Shown: piece after piece, positions 36,413 to 45,976 of the stretch
How positions within the stretch are numbered: the first letter of the stretch is position 1
How the letters are laid out: every line of letters starts with the position of its first letter
From: Flavobacterium algicola
Lineage (GTDB): Bacteria; Bacteroidota; Bacteroidia; Flavobacteriales; Flavobacteriaceae
Assembly (NCBI RefSeq): GCF_022399565.1
Contig: NZ_JAJTUT010000002.1
Location: 930,001-994,000, forward strand
Direction: 5' to 3'
DNA length: 64,000 bases
Program-made: the position numbers and the translations under genes
The notes under the pieces: generated by a model
What the model saw: only the letters and a program-made list of their open reading frames with translations
Told to the model about the DNA's origin: nothing
Database searches by the model: none

Positions 36413-38296
36413 TTATTTCCAGTTGGTATGATGAAATTTACCCGAGGCATCATCTATGCGTTGGTACGTATGTGCGCCAAAAAAGTCACGCTGCGCCTGT
36501 ATAATGTTTGCAGAAGAATTGGCAGTTGCATAACTGTTTAAGAATTGCAAGGCTTCACTTAAACTCGTAATTGGTAATTCAGCCAAAACACATTCAGATA
36601 CTACTTTATTTGCACTAGGCTTCAAAGTTTTTACTAGCTCAACTATTTTAGAATGGGTCAATATGTTATCTGATTCTTTAAGAACTTCTACCAAATCAAC
36701 CATAAGATCCGATTTGATAATGCAACCATTTGTCCAAATTCTGGCAAGCTCGCTCAAGTTCAAATTCCAATTATGTGCTTTTCCTGCCTCAGAAATTAAT
36801 TTGAAACCTTGATAATGATTTATAATCCTAGCAAACTGATAAGCGTCTAGAATTGCCTTGATATCTAAATCTGGCTGTATATTGGATCCAAAATTAGAGT
36901 GTGCTTCAATTCGTTCTTCTTTATAAAATGAAGTGTACCTAGCAAACAATGCAGAAGCAATCAATGTACTCGGAATTCCCAATTCGGCAGTTGTAATTGT
37001 AGTCCAATTTCCTGTTCCTTTATTTCCTGCTTTGTCCATGATTTTGTTGACAAGCCAATCGTTGCCTTCTTTTTTTCGAAAGATAGCTTCTGTGATTTCT
37101 AGTAAGTAGCTATTAGCAGTCAATTTATAACTTTCTAGAATAGCAGCAATCTCATCTGGATTATTACCCATTGCAGTAAGGACACTGTATATTTCTCCCA
37201 AAAGTTGCATTTCGACATACTCTATACCGTTGTGCACCATTTTTACAAAATGACCACTTCCCTCTTCACCTATGTAAGTACAACACGGTAAATCGTTTTT
37301 GTCTTTGGCAGCAATAGCTTCTAGATAAGGTTGCACTTTTTTGTAGGCGGCTAGTTCACCTCCAGGCATAATCGATGGCCCTTTTAATGCTCCCTCTTCT
37401 CCACCTGAAACACCTGCTCCTACGAAGTAAATATATTTTAATTTTAAATAATCTGCTCTTTCTTTGGTATCTCTATAGTTCGAATTCCCACCATCGATCA
37501 AAATATCACCTTCTGATAAATAAGGTAATAAATCTCCAATCACGGCATCGGTAATTTTCCCTGCATTGACCATTAACATTATTTTTCTAGGTCGCTCCAT
37601 AGAATTTACAAAAGACTGCAAATCATCAAAAGCCAACGAATCAGAAAGTTCTTCAAACTCATTTTTAAAGTTCACTGCTACATTCTCTTCAATTCCTGCC
37701 ACATGTCTATTGAAAACGGAAATACTGAATCCTTTTTGCGCTAGATTTCTAGCCAAACTTTTTCCCATTACTCCCAATCCAAATAATCCAAATTCTGTTT
37801 TTTCGGTCAGCTGTTTTTTCAATTTTTCTACAATTTCAGTGGGACTTAATGTGATATCAATCGCAATGCAATCTTTGGGTTCTTCTAAGATCTCAAACTG
37901 CGATGCTAGTAATTTTGAAGACATATAATGGTCATCGCGAGCTTCAATACGCTGCTTGATTTGCTCATAGGAACCTTTTAAATAAACCCAATGAATCGGT
38001 TCATCAATACCAGCATTTAATATTACTCTGTATTTTTGTTTTAAAGCAGAACAAACAATAATACAACTGTTCGTTTTTAATTGCTCTTTTGCTAAATTAT
38101 TAAGTGTTTCTAACCAAGCTTGCCTATCGTCATCATTCAGAGGAATTGCAGCAGTCATCTTGTCCACATTTGCTTTCGAATGATAATAGTCACCGTCAAA
38201 ATAGGGAATTCCTAATTTTTGAGATAGCAATTCTCCAATGGTGCTTTTACCAACACCAGAGACACCCATAACATATATTATTTTATTTGATTTCAT
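36413..38296 (-). CDS. Gluconokinase fused to 6-phosphogluconate dehydrogenase
   Basis: 627 residues. Residues about 1-165: gluconate kinase of the shikimate-kinase fold, P-loop GVSGVGKST, DGDYYHSKANVDKM, CSALKQKYR, DDHYM. Residues about 168-627: full 6-phosphogluconate dehydrogenase with Rossmann motif GLGVMGKSLARNLA, IDGGNSNYRDT, GAGVSGGEEGALKGPSIMPGG, the catalytic lysine and asparagine in HFVKMVHNGIEY and the C-terminal GAHTYQR. One chain would phosphorylate gluconate and decarboxylate it to ribulose-5-phosphate. ATG 38296 is the better of two close starts. Overlaps the lyase gene by about 14 bp. Confidence 0.93.
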   Translation of the reverse strand: MKSNKIIYVMGVSGVGKSTIGELLSQKLGIPYFDGDYYHSKANVDKMTAAIPLNDDDRQAWLETLNNLAKEQLKTNSCIIVCSALKQKYRVILNAGIDEPIHWVYLKGSYEQIKQRIEARDDHYMSSKLLASQFEILEEPKDCIAIDITLSPTEIVEKLKKQLTEKTEFGLFGLGVMGKSLARNLAQKGFSISVFNRHVAGIEENVAVNFKNEFEELSDSLAFDDLQSFVNSMERPRKIMLMVNAGKITDAVIGDLLPYLSEGDILIDGGNSNYRDTKERADYLKLKYIYFVGAGVSGGEEGALKGPSIMPGGELAAYKKVQPYLEAIAAKDKNDLPCCTYIGEEGSGHFVKMVHNGIEYVEMQLLGEIYSVLTAMGNNPDEIAAILESYKLTANSYLLEITEAIFRKKEGNDWLVNKIMDKAGNKGTGNWTTITTAELGIPSTLIASALFARYTSFYKEERIEAHSNFGSNIQPDLDIKAILDAYQFARIINHYQGFKLISEAGKAHNWNLNLSELARIWTNGCIIKSDLMVDLVEVLKESDNILTHSKIVELVKTLKPSANKVVSECVLAELPITSLSEALQFLNSYATANSSANIIQAQRDFFGAHTYQRIDDASGKFHHTNWK

Positions 38297-40535
38297 AAAC
38301 AATTGTTTCTCCTGGTTTAAGTAGTGTAGTTTTTTTGGTTTTCTTATTGGTATAGCTTAACTGTACGTCAGTTTTACTTAACGACTGTATCGTAATTTTA
38401 TTCTTTTCATTTTTCACATAAACATCTGAAGGTGTAGAAAACTGAATTTGAATTGCATTTGAAACTACTTTCTTCACAGAGAAAAATGCAGTTACATTCT
38501 CTTTAGTCAAAGATACAGACTCCTCTCCTTCCATCGTCCAATTTGACTTATTAACAGCCCAACCTCTTACATCTGGATTCGTTTTGTCTTCATCAATTCG
38601 ATCATCAAACTTTTTAAAAGGAGCAATTGCAGTGATAAAACTAAAATTTTCCTTTTTCTCTTTCGAAATTACTGACCATTCTTTACCATCCTTCCCATCT
38701 GTAATCACATTATCTGTAGCGATCAATTGGTAAATATCACTTCCAGAGCCATCATTAAAAGTAGAACGCAATAAATTGGGTGCTTTTTCTAAACTATAAT
38801 GTCCCTGCCAAACTTGCTTGTATGTATGAGGAGCATCAGACTTAAAGTTGTCTTTTATAATCCATAGATCCCCTTTCAAATAAATTACTTGTCTTGAATA
38901 GTGTACTCCTATATTCTCAAAACCATCATGACTACCAGCAAAGAAATCGACATCATCACCAGCTTTCCAACCAATCGTCTTCGGATTTGGTAAAACTTTA
39001 AACTTTCCGAAACCACTACCTCCCTGGTTACCACCATATTCTTTTCCTTGCATTTCGTTATCAACCAAAGCAACATTTTTGACCATTGAGTTTTTAAAGA
39101 ACTCATAATCTTTAAGTGAATATCGCACTTGATAATTAGGCAAAATAACTTGACCATTTGCCATAGCTTGAATACCCAACATATCTCCATGTTGATGATC
39201 AGGTTTCTCAGGATCTAATCCGTTGGAAATTGCCATCATCATATTTTCTTTTTTCCAACCGTCACGCATAAAGTAGTAACCCGTTTCTGGAAAAGCGACT
39301 GAAGTGAACTGCGGTTCTTTGGATTTAATGTTATCCAACATTTTTAATTGGTTGTCGTTGAGATACCAAAACATATCCGATGCCACAAAATTATTAGCAA
39401 AATACCCCATCGCAGGATCTGAGAATAACAAGTAACCCAACGTCAAAGCTCCAGAAATATTGTTTTTTTCTGCCCAAGGCTGATCAGTATCATCAGAGAA
39501 AACAGGTGCTGATTTATCTGGGAATCCAATTTTTGTAAGTGTTACAAACAATGACTTTAGTTTGTTCTCCCAAAATTCATCTACTTTGATATTACTGTTT
39601 TTTGCTAATTGGTAAACAAAATAGTATGTATCAATATCACTAATGTGGTAATGAACGCTGCGTTCAAACTGAAAACCATCTTTATTGATTTCTTGTGTAA
39701 GATGCTGTTTCAGCATTCCCATCGAATGATCATACCATTGATCTGAATCTTTAAAATCTTTAAATAAAATAGATAACATTGCAAGTGCCGACATTCCTCG
39801 TGTTTGGTGATTACCCGATACAAATTCGCCGTTGGTTTCATAAAGACTTGAAGCATGCTGCAATAAAGTTGCAATGGTAATCAGCTGGTCTTCGTCTGAA
39901 TAGGCTTTTTCCCCCAAGAACATGTTATGAATTTCCAACCAGTTTAAAATGCGATATCCTGATCGAAACGCTTCATAAATTCCGTTACCATCCTCGATCG
40001 TCTCATATTTATTGGCATTTAATGCTGTATTCAACGACTTCAATTGATTTTTGAAGTAATTTAAATATTGCGCGTCTTTGTTTTGATAATTGTAATAGAA
40101 TGCAATATCTACCATCTTGTGCTGACGAGCTAAATGACGCATTGCATACGCATTCACAGGATCACCATTTTGATATTGGTATGGTAATTTCCACTGTGCG
40201 ACTGCAGGAAATTTAGTCAAATGATCTAGCGCTCTCTCAACATGGCCGCTTTTTGCTTCTGGGTAAGTAGCAGCATACTGCTTGAAACGAGCATCATTAT
40301 TTTTCCAATCATAAAAGTAGCGTTCCGAAAATTTATTTCTAAAATATTCGGCCAACTTGGCTGGCGTAACACCGTTAGATCCGCCAAGTTCTTTTTGTAC
40401 TTCTGGTTTTAAATAAGAAAAAAGTTCTTTTGTATCCATACTACTTTCTGCAGGTATCTTTTGAGAAAAAACATCTTGCGGAATGTGGGATAGAAATAAG
40501 ATAAATAGTGGTAATAAAGAGGCTATTCTTTTCAT
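38283..40535 (-). CDS. Secreted heparinase II/III-like polysaccharide lyase
   Basis: 750 residues. Signal peptide MKRIASLLPLFILFLSHI ending FSQ, so periplasmic or exported. N-terminal alpha/alpha barrel (about 60-400: NGIYEAFRSGYRILNWLEI, NHQTRGMSALAML, FQFERSVHYHISDIDTYYFVYQL with candidate catalytic Tyr/His) and a C-terminal beta-sandwich with DHQHGDMLGIQ. This is the heparinase II/III fold shared by PL12, PL15, PL17, PL21 and others; I cannot assign a family. It probably cleaves a uronate-containing glycan. Overlaps gntK-gnd, 36 bp after the isomerase gene. Confidence 0.88.
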   Translation of the reverse strand: MKRIASLLPLFILFLSHIPQDVFSQKIPAESSMDTKELFSYLKPEVQKELGGSNGVTPAKLAEYFRNKFSERYFYDWKNNDARFKQYAATYPEAKSGHVERALDHLTKFPAVAQWKLPYQYQNGDPVNAYAMRHLARQHKMVDIAFYYNYQNKDAQYLNYFKNQLKSLNTALNANKYETIEDGNGIYEAFRSGYRILNWLEIHNMFLGEKAYSDEDQLITIATLLQHASSLYETNGEFVSGNHQTRGMSALAMLSILFKDFKDSDQWYDHSMGMLKQHLTQEINKDGFQFERSVHYHISDIDTYYFVYQLAKNSNIKVDEFWENKLKSLFVTLTKIGFPDKSAPVFSDDTDQPWAEKNNISGALTLGYLLFSDPAMGYFANNFVASDMFWYLNDNQLKMLDNIKSKEPQFTSVAFPETGYYFMRDGWKKENMMMAISNGLDPEKPDHQHGDMLGIQAMANGQVILPNYQVRYSLKDYEFFKNSMVKNVALVDNEMQGKEYGGNQGGSGFGKFKVLPNPKTIGWKAGDDVDFFAGSHDGFENIGVHYSRQVIYLKGDLWIIKDNFKSDAPHTYKQVWQGHYSLEKAPNLLRSTFNDGSGSDIYQLIATDNVITDGKDGKEWSVISKEKKENFSFITAIAPFKKFDDRIDEDKTNPDVRGWAVNKSNWTMEGEESVSLTKENVTAFFSVKKVVSNAIQIQFSTPSDVYVKNEKNKITIQSLSKTDVQLSYTNKKTKKTTLLKPGETIVYEIK

Positions 40536-40571
40536 TTTTTAGCAATAATTATTTGGTTAGTTATAGTTGTA

Positions 40572-41516
40572 TTATGCTTCTTTCCATAGTTTCTGAATGC
40601 TTTTTAAATCTTTTTTAATAGCATCAAAAACTACTTTTTTATCAACAGTAATTGTTCGTATACCTTGTTCTGCTCCACCTAGATCATATTCTATGTGCAA
40701 GGACACCGGTGGTTTTAAATTGTTCTTTTTTAGTAATTTAAAGTAGGTTGTAAAGTCAACCATACCTTCGCCAATAGGTACATTAATGGCTTCCCATTTT
40801 CCGTTTACTTTTCCCCATTTAAAATCTTTAAGAACAATGATTTTAATATCTTCCTTTAAAAGTCGAAAAGCATTTTCCCATGAATTTCCTCCTTCGACCA
40901 CAGCATGTCGAATGTCAAATTGTGAGCCAAAGTAATTGGGGTTTACCGTTTCCATTATTTTCTTTACTTCCCAAAAAGAGGAACCTACCACTACTCCATC
41001 AACGTTTTGATACGATCCTACAAGACCCAAATTTTTATTGATGTCGCCCAGCTTTCTTATTTCTTCTTGGTAGAAAATAAGCGAATCTTGCATCGATAAA
41101 TTATCCTTGTATTTGAACCAGTTCGTTCTGTAGAAATTAACTTTAGCTGCCGCTGCGGCTTCTAGCACTTCAATATCAATCGGGTTATTGACACTTTCGA
41201 CCGTAGTTGTAATCATTTTACAATGAACACTACTCTTTCTAATCGCATCAATAGCTAATGGTAAATCCAATTTTGCACGTTCAGGAAGTACGTGACCATT
41301 GGGACGCACCGTTAAGTCGACACCCGCGAAACCCATTTCGGCTGCTATTTCTCCAGTTGCCTTGTAATCTAAAAATTGGAGATGCTTAGAAAATATGCTT
41401 ACATCAAGTACGTCATGGTCATCAAAATCAAATATGCTTGGAAAAGAAAATGTTGACAACGGTAGCATTCCAGCGGCACAAGCTGATTTTGAAATAAATT
41501 CTCTTCGTGTAGACAT
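40572..41516 (-). CDS. Sugar phosphate isomerase/epimerase family (AP endonuclease 2 TIM barrel), exported
   Basis: 314 residues. N-terminal twin-arginine signal (TRREFISKSACAAGMLPLSTF), then a TIM barrel with metal-ligand-type residues (GFAGVDLTVRPNGHV, LVGSYQN, SQFDIRHAVVEGG, LKDFKWG, HIEYDLGG). Proteins of this family isomerise or oxidise sugars; a Tat-exported form acts in the periplasm. First gene of the operon and therefore the likely target of the tandem operator upstream. Confidence 0.87.
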   Translation of the reverse strand: MSTRREFISKSACAAGMLPLSTFSFPSIFDFDDHDVLDVSIFSKHLQFLDYKATGEIAAEMGFAGVDLTVRPNGHVLPERAKLDLPLAIDAIRKSSVHCKMITTTVESVNNPIDIEVLEAAAAAKVNFYRTNWFKYKDNLSMQDSLIFYQEEIRKLGDINKNLGLVGSYQNVDGVVVGSSFWEVKKIMETVNPNYFGSQFDIRHAVVEGGNSWENAFRLLKEDIKIIVLKDFKWGKVNGKWEAINVPIGEGMVDFTTYFKLLKKNNLKPPVSLHIEYDLGGAEQGIRTITVDKKVVFDAIKKDLKSIQKLWKEA

Positions 41517-41570
41517 GGTATTACTGGTTAAAAATGCACTTATCTGCTCTGCTAAAAAAGCCTAAACAAA

Positions 41571-41600
41571 TTGGAGCACCAAATTGGTTTTCCAAATATA
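41571..41600 (-). promoter_or_regulatory. Tandem TTGG-N4-CCAA operators and -7 box of the sugar operon
   Basis: On the minus strand TATATTTG (plus 41593-41600) is followed by two inverted repeats, TTGG-AAAA-CCAA (41584-41595) and TTGG-TGCT-CCAA (41571-41582), 13 bp apart and starting inside the -7 box. They lie about 55-80 bp before the isomerase ATG. Position at the transcript start implies repression. The binding protein is not in the window. Confidence 0.6.
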
Positions 41601-41880
41601 AGTTATTTTTCGAAATAAAACTTTAAAATCAGTTTCTGCCTAATATTTGCGAAATTTTATAATTATAGACGAAAGTGAACACTACAACTATCTTTTTAGC
41701 CTATATTAAGTAAAATGGGTAGAGTCAAGAGTTCTGGAGAATTTAACTGATTCTAATAAAGGTGGAACTGAAGCTAACTTACAAGAAAATCTAAGCTATA
41801 GTCCCATTGAATTTTGGTGAATTGCTAATCTAGAGAAAGAGTATAAAAGAGTTAAAAAATCAAATAAGCCATTCAAATAT
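41601..41880. other. AT-rich intergenic region
   Basis: Upstream of the sugar operon promoter; no gene or repeat recognised. Confidence 0.45.
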
Positions 41881-42231
41881 CTATTTGTTTTTATCTGGGT
41901 TGTGCTGAAAACAGTATCCATTTGCTATACTAGTTTGATGCTTACATCTGGAGCCGGCCTTTGTAGTTCCTCTACATTGAACAGTGGTAGATTGTCCGCT
42001 TACTCTTTTTTTTGATACTAAGTTAGAAACTGAAGCTGTTGGTGGCTTACAAATTTTACAAGCTGTCAATCCTATTTGGACAGCACTACTTATATTCATT
42101 ACTTTGGAAACATTTTTTACCATTCTACAGCTAGCCAAATGGTATTTCGCACCTGAAGGCGTTTTATAAACGCTTTGGCTTTTCACTCCAAATGAAACTA
42201 GTAAAAGAAAAACTATTTTTATAAACTTCAT
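41881..42231 (-). CDS. Secreted two-domain protein with DUF5763-like C-terminus
   Basis: 116 residues. Signal peptide ending near VKSQ. Mature part: a small cysteine domain of the kind seen as YHLASCRMVKNV..GLTACKICKP, then VQCRGTTKAGSRCKHQTSIANGYCFQHNP, a His/Cys motif family (DUF5763) that may bind zinc. Function unknown; the second domain is found in many Bacteroidetes proteins. Confidence 0.78.
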   Translation of the reverse strand: MKFIKIVFLLLVSFGVKSQSVYKTPSGAKYHLASCRMVKNVSKVMNISSAVQIGLTACKICKPPTASVSNLVSKKRVSGQSTTVQCRGTTKAGSRCKHQTSIANGYCFQHNPDKNK

Positions 42232-42527
42232 GATTAATTTTCTTTTCTAGCTAGTGATAAACAATAATAAATTACATGATTTAGTGATCTTTATCATCAT
42301 TTTCAATTGTTGTTAAAGCTATTTGAGGTTACTTATAACCAATTTATGGAGGTAGTGAACGACTGCTCTTAAAATCTATGATAATGCAGTCGATACAAAT
42401 ATAGCGATTCTATCTAGGTTGCTTATTTATTTCAAACAAATGAAAGATGCAAGAAGTGAATTTATGTTATAAGTGAGAAATTACTATGAAACTCTACTCT
42501 TATTAGATGATTTTTATGCATCAGGTT

Positions 42528-43091
42528 TTAAAACCGGTAACCGATTCGTAAATGTAGATTTACAGCTGTCTCACTTTCATTTTCTAAATAACCTGCTTGT
42601 TTTGCAAAAACATACCTATAACCTACTCCAATTCCTGTTTCATAGTTAAAGTGATTTCCAATGTTTCTTCTAATTCCCCAAGTTGGTATAATGGATACAT
42701 CATTGATGATATTAATATTGTCGTAATTAGAAATTACAAACCAGTCTGGATGATATGTTAATTTGAGTGAAACAAAATTCCCATTGTTTCCGTCAGTTCT
42801 TCTTGATTTTCGCTCTCTTTTATTCAGGTTATAATACCATTTTGGTTCAACAGTAAGAACTGGAGTCATCAAAAAACCTGTACCGTCGTAATAATCTCCA
42901 CTCCAAATTCCGCTATCGAGCCCTATTTCGGTGCGTAGTGCAATCTGATTAGACAATTTAGCTTCATTGTGTGCCCAAATACCAAGTAGTCCTATTTGAA
43001 TACCAGAGACACTTTTTTCAACGCTTGTATTTTGAGACTTTGCAGTTAATGATAAACTGATCATTACTAAAGTCAAAATTGTTTTGTTCAT
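42528..43091 (-). CDS. Small outer-membrane beta-barrel-like protein
   Basis: 187 residues. Signal peptide ending near AKSQ, alternating beta-strand pattern with aromatic girdles, and a C-terminal Phe (LRIGYRF), a hallmark of outer-membrane barrels. No family recognised. It follows the lipoprotein gene by 10 bp, so both are probably coexpressed. Confidence 0.7.
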   Translation of the reverse strand: MNKTILTLVMISLSLTAKSQNTSVEKSVSGIQIGLLGIWAHNEAKLSNQIALRTEIGLDSGIWSGDYYDGTGFLMTPVLTVEPKWYYNLNKRERKSRRTDGNNGNFVSLKLTYHPDWFVISNYDNINIINDVSIIPTWGIRRNIGNHFNYETGIGVGYRYVFAKQAGYLENESETAVNLHLRIGYRF

Positions 43092-43101
43092 AGGTTATTT
43101 A

Positions 43102-43899
43102 TTATTTAAATTCTGTCTTATAATATGTATACTTTTTTAGCCATTCCCCATTTTCGTTGACTTCCTCATATCCTTTTACATAAAAAATGTTATCCGTTTT
43201 CCATGCAATTTTATCGATTGCAAAGTCTTGTGAACTATAACTTGCATACTCACTTAAATATTTCTCTCGAGAACTACTATCGTTAATTTTCAAAATTCCA
43301 ATGTCACAGTTTTTATGTTCGTAAACGGAATTGTAGAAATAAACAAAATATCTGTTGTTAATAGATGGTATTTGTAATTTTACTGCTCCATCTCCAAATG
43401 ATATAATATGGTACTCATAATCATTCACGCTATCCAGTAAAAATAATTGTTCAAAACCTAAATTATCAGATGTTGAATTTTCTTGAATAGCAAAAAGTTT
43501 TAAGTTCGAATAATACCCTAGATACTTAAATCCGCTCCAGCTTTCTTCACCACCATAATCACGGTAATTTTTAAACTTATGTTTTCTTAAAGCTGTTTGG
43601 ATATAAAAAAAATCATTGTTTTGAACTGGCTTTGTAGTTTCGATGTATTTTTTCGGTTCTATCGATAAAAATTCACTTTCAGTAACAGTTTCAAAACTTA
43701 ACTTCGGTAGTTTTTCAAAGTTGTCATAGTAACCGATTTCAACTTTTTTAACACTGTCAACTTTCAAATCATGTTTTGCAGATATTATTTTTTTCTGGTA
43801 GGCTATATCCGTTTTTCTTGCCGTGATATTTTTTTTCGGTTTCTTGTCATTGCAAGATGCTGATAAAACTATCAATGTTAAAAACAATATTCTTCTCAT
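43102..43899 (-). CDS. Lipoprotein of unknown function
   Basis: 265 residues. Lipobox LSASCND with the mature Cys about residue 16 (start ATG 43899, MRRILFLTLIVL; an ATG-like start at 43929 would extend the signal peptide). The mature part is beta-rich with YEYHIISFGDGAVKLQIPS and many aromatic residues; no known family. Upstream partner of the barrel-like gene. Confidence 0.7.
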   Translation of the reverse strand: MRRILFLTLIVLSASCNDKKPKKNITARKTDIAYQKKIISAKHDLKVDSVKKVEIGYYDNFEKLPKLSFETVTESEFLSIEPKKYIETTKPVQNNDFFYIQTALRKHKFKNYRDYGGEESWSGFKYLGYYSNLKLFAIQENSTSDNLGFEQLFLLDSVNDYEYHIISFGDGAVKLQIPSINNRYFVYFYNSVYEHKNCDIGILKINDSSSREKYLSEYASYSSQDFAIDKIAWKTDNIFYVKGYEEVNENGEWLKKYTYYKTEFK

Positions 43900-43929
43900 T
43901 ATTCTCAATATTTTTTTAATATTAACCAA

Positions 43930-44233
43930 GGCTTTGTACAGTAAATATTGCTAGAAATTCGCAATTACTAAATTTTCAATCAATCGAAAATTTGACAAAA
44001 AAGATAGCCTTGAATCAATTACATATGCTGCAATTTTAACAAGCTGCTGCATTGTTAGACAATGGCCAAATATAACAAAAAGGAAAATTTAAAAATGTTC
44101 TTTCTGTAAATTTAGTCATGCAAAGACGAAATTAATGCATTTCAAAATTGCTCACCAATGTTTACCAAAATAGAAATTTTACCCAAAATTTAATTAGTAC
44201 AAATGCAGATTTCATATCTAAATCAAACTATTC
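43930..44233. other. AT-rich divergent intergenic region
   Basis: About 300 bp with no gene or repeat; the next element is the LacI-like palindrome. Confidence 0.45.
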
Positions 44234-44273
44234 TGCAAACGTTTGCATATCTATTATTAATTTTTTATTTTTG
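44234..44273 (+). promoter_or_regulatory. LacI-type palindrome overlapping the arylsulfotransferase promoter
   Basis: TGCAAACGTTTGCA (44234-44247) is a perfect 14-bp palindrome with the CG centre typical of LacI/PurR/CcpA operators. It contains the -33 TTG (44243-44245); after 20 bp comes TATTTTTG (44266-44273). The site is placed where a repressor would block RNA polymerase. No LacI-family gene is in the window. Confidence 0.75.
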
Positions 44274-44323
44274 ATTTCCTCTTTTATATTACGCGCTGAA
44301 AATCAATTATTTAAAATAATACC

Positions 44324-45925
44324 ATGATAAGAAAAATTACCCTCCTCTTTCTTCTAACTTTTTCGGTCGTTAGGTCACAAACTCCGACAGTTGGGTTGCT
44401 TTTTTTAGATAACGATGTCTCTGAAGGTTATACGCTATTTTCACCAGAAGTAAATAATGCAGTGTATTTAATCAACAATTGTGGTCAAAAGATAAATGAG
44501 TGGACATTTACAGACTTACCGGGAGCAACATGCTATCTTTTAGAAAATGGAACTCTGCTACGAGCAGGCAAAGATAAATTAGAAATTAGAGATTGGAATA
44601 ATACAGTGCTTTGGAATTATGAGATGAACGCAAATGGATTAAATCAACACCATGATATTGAACCACTTCCTAATGGAAATATTTTATGCATTATTAGAGA
44701 TAGTTATACTAGCACAAACATTATTGCTAAAGGGAAAAATCCCCTTAATGTAGATCAAGAAATTGATTTGGATAAAATAATTGAGTTAAAACCAGTGGGG
44801 ATTAACAGTGCTGAGATTGTTTGGGAATGGAAATTTATAGACCACCTAATTCAAGATTACGACAATGCAAAACCAAATTTTGGTACTATTCAAAATCATC
44901 CTGAACGTATCGATTTAAACTATGTTGATTCTGATATTGAAAGTTTCGAGAGAAGTTACACTCACGTGAATGGTATTGATTATAATGCAAAGCTGGATCA
45001 AATTATTATCTCTGCAAGAAATCTAAATGAAATTTATATTATAGATCACAGTACTACAACCGCCGAAGCTGCAAGTGATACTGGAGGTAATTCTAATCTT
45101 GGCGGAGCTATTTTGTGGAGATGGGGCAATCCAAGAGTTTACAAACAAGGAGGAGCTGAAAATCAAAAATTATTTAAACAGCATGATGTTAAATGGGTAG
45201 AACCTGGATATTTGGATGAAGGTAAAATATCTGTTTTCAACAATGGAGCATACGAAATCAGGGCTTACAGTACAGTGCACTTGATAGAACCTGAAATTTC
45301 TAACAATGCATACACCAAAGAAAACAATACTTTTATACCATCAAATTTCAACTGGTCTTGGGGTGGCACAATTTTAGAAAAAACCATGTACGAAGAAATA
45401 AAATCTGGAACGCATAGTCTTCCAAATGGTAACTTTATTATCTGCGAAAGTTCATTGGGACAGGTTTCTGAAATTACAAAAACGGGTAAACACGTTTGGA
45501 CTTATAAAAATCCATCCGGAACTAGCCTTTTTAATCAATTCGAAAGTGTTTCCCCTTTTTTTAACTCCATCTTTAGAGCCGAAAAATATCCCATTAATTA
45601 TAAAGGTTTTTCAGGAAAAGACTTGACTCCTAAAGGTACTATTGAAAATGAAAATTCCATTTCAAACACTTGTGCAACGCTAAGCATAGTTCAAAACGAA
45701 ATAAATACTATTAAGATAATAAATCCCGTTATTGAAAATATCTTAAGATTCAATCAAAATATCAAGCTGGATGTGATAAAAATTATTGATGTTAATGGTA
45801 AAGAAGTATTCAAAACCAAAAACTTTATTAACGATCATATACGACTTAATGTAAAATCAGGACTATATATTATCGAATTCGAAAAAGAAAAAATCATCAA
45901 ACGAATAAAAATTTTAGTGAAATAA
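44324..45925 (+). CDS. Secreted aryl-sulfate sulfotransferase with T9SS C-terminal sorting domain
   Basis: 533 residues. Signal peptide ending near SVVRSQ; Arylsulfotransferase (ASST)-type six-bladed propeller (QHHDIEPLPNGNILCI, WGWGNPR-like and LPNGNFIICESS repeats), with catalytic-type histidines in NQHHD and SRSYTHVNGID. The last ~75 residues end in a Por-type sorting domain (IKIIDVNGKEVFKT..INDHIRLNVKSGLYIIEF), directing export by the type IX system. It would transfer sulfate from a phenyl sulfate to a phenolic acceptor outside the cell. Upstream is a LacI-type operator. Confidence 0.85.
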   Translation: MIRKITLLFLLTFSVVRSQTPTVGLLFLDNDVSEGYTLFSPEVNNAVYLINNCGQKINEWTFTDLPGATCYLLENGTLLRAGKDKLEIRDWNNTVLWNYEMNANGLNQHHDIEPLPNGNILCIIRDSYTSTNIIAKGKNPLNVDQEIDLDKIIELKPVGINSAEIVWEWKFIDHLIQDYDNAKPNFGTIQNHPERIDLNYVDSDIESFERSYTHVNGIDYNAKLDQIIISARNLNEIYIIDHSTTTAEAASDTGGNSNLGGAILWRWGNPRVYKQGGAENQKLFKQHDVKWVEPGYLDEGKISVFNNGAYEIRAYSTVHLIEPEISNNAYTKENNTFIPSNFNWSWGGTILEKTMYEEIKSGTHSLPNGNFIICESSLGQVSEITKTGKHVWTYKNPSGTSLFNQFESVSPFFNSIFRAEKYPINYKGFSGKDLTPKGTIENENSISNTCATLSIVQNEINTIKIINPVIENILRFNQNIKLDVIKIIDVNGKEVFKTKNFINDHIRLNVKSGLYIIEFEKEKIIKRIKILVK

Positions 45926-45976
45926 TTCATAGTGCAGTTCCCTACTTTACTAAAAATATTTTAATAGCGATGCTTC

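Noticed and set aside
37566-37928. Plus-strand open frame opposite the gluconokinase-6PGDH gene
   Set aside because: Antisense shadow; low-complexity Phe/Ser/Pro composition.
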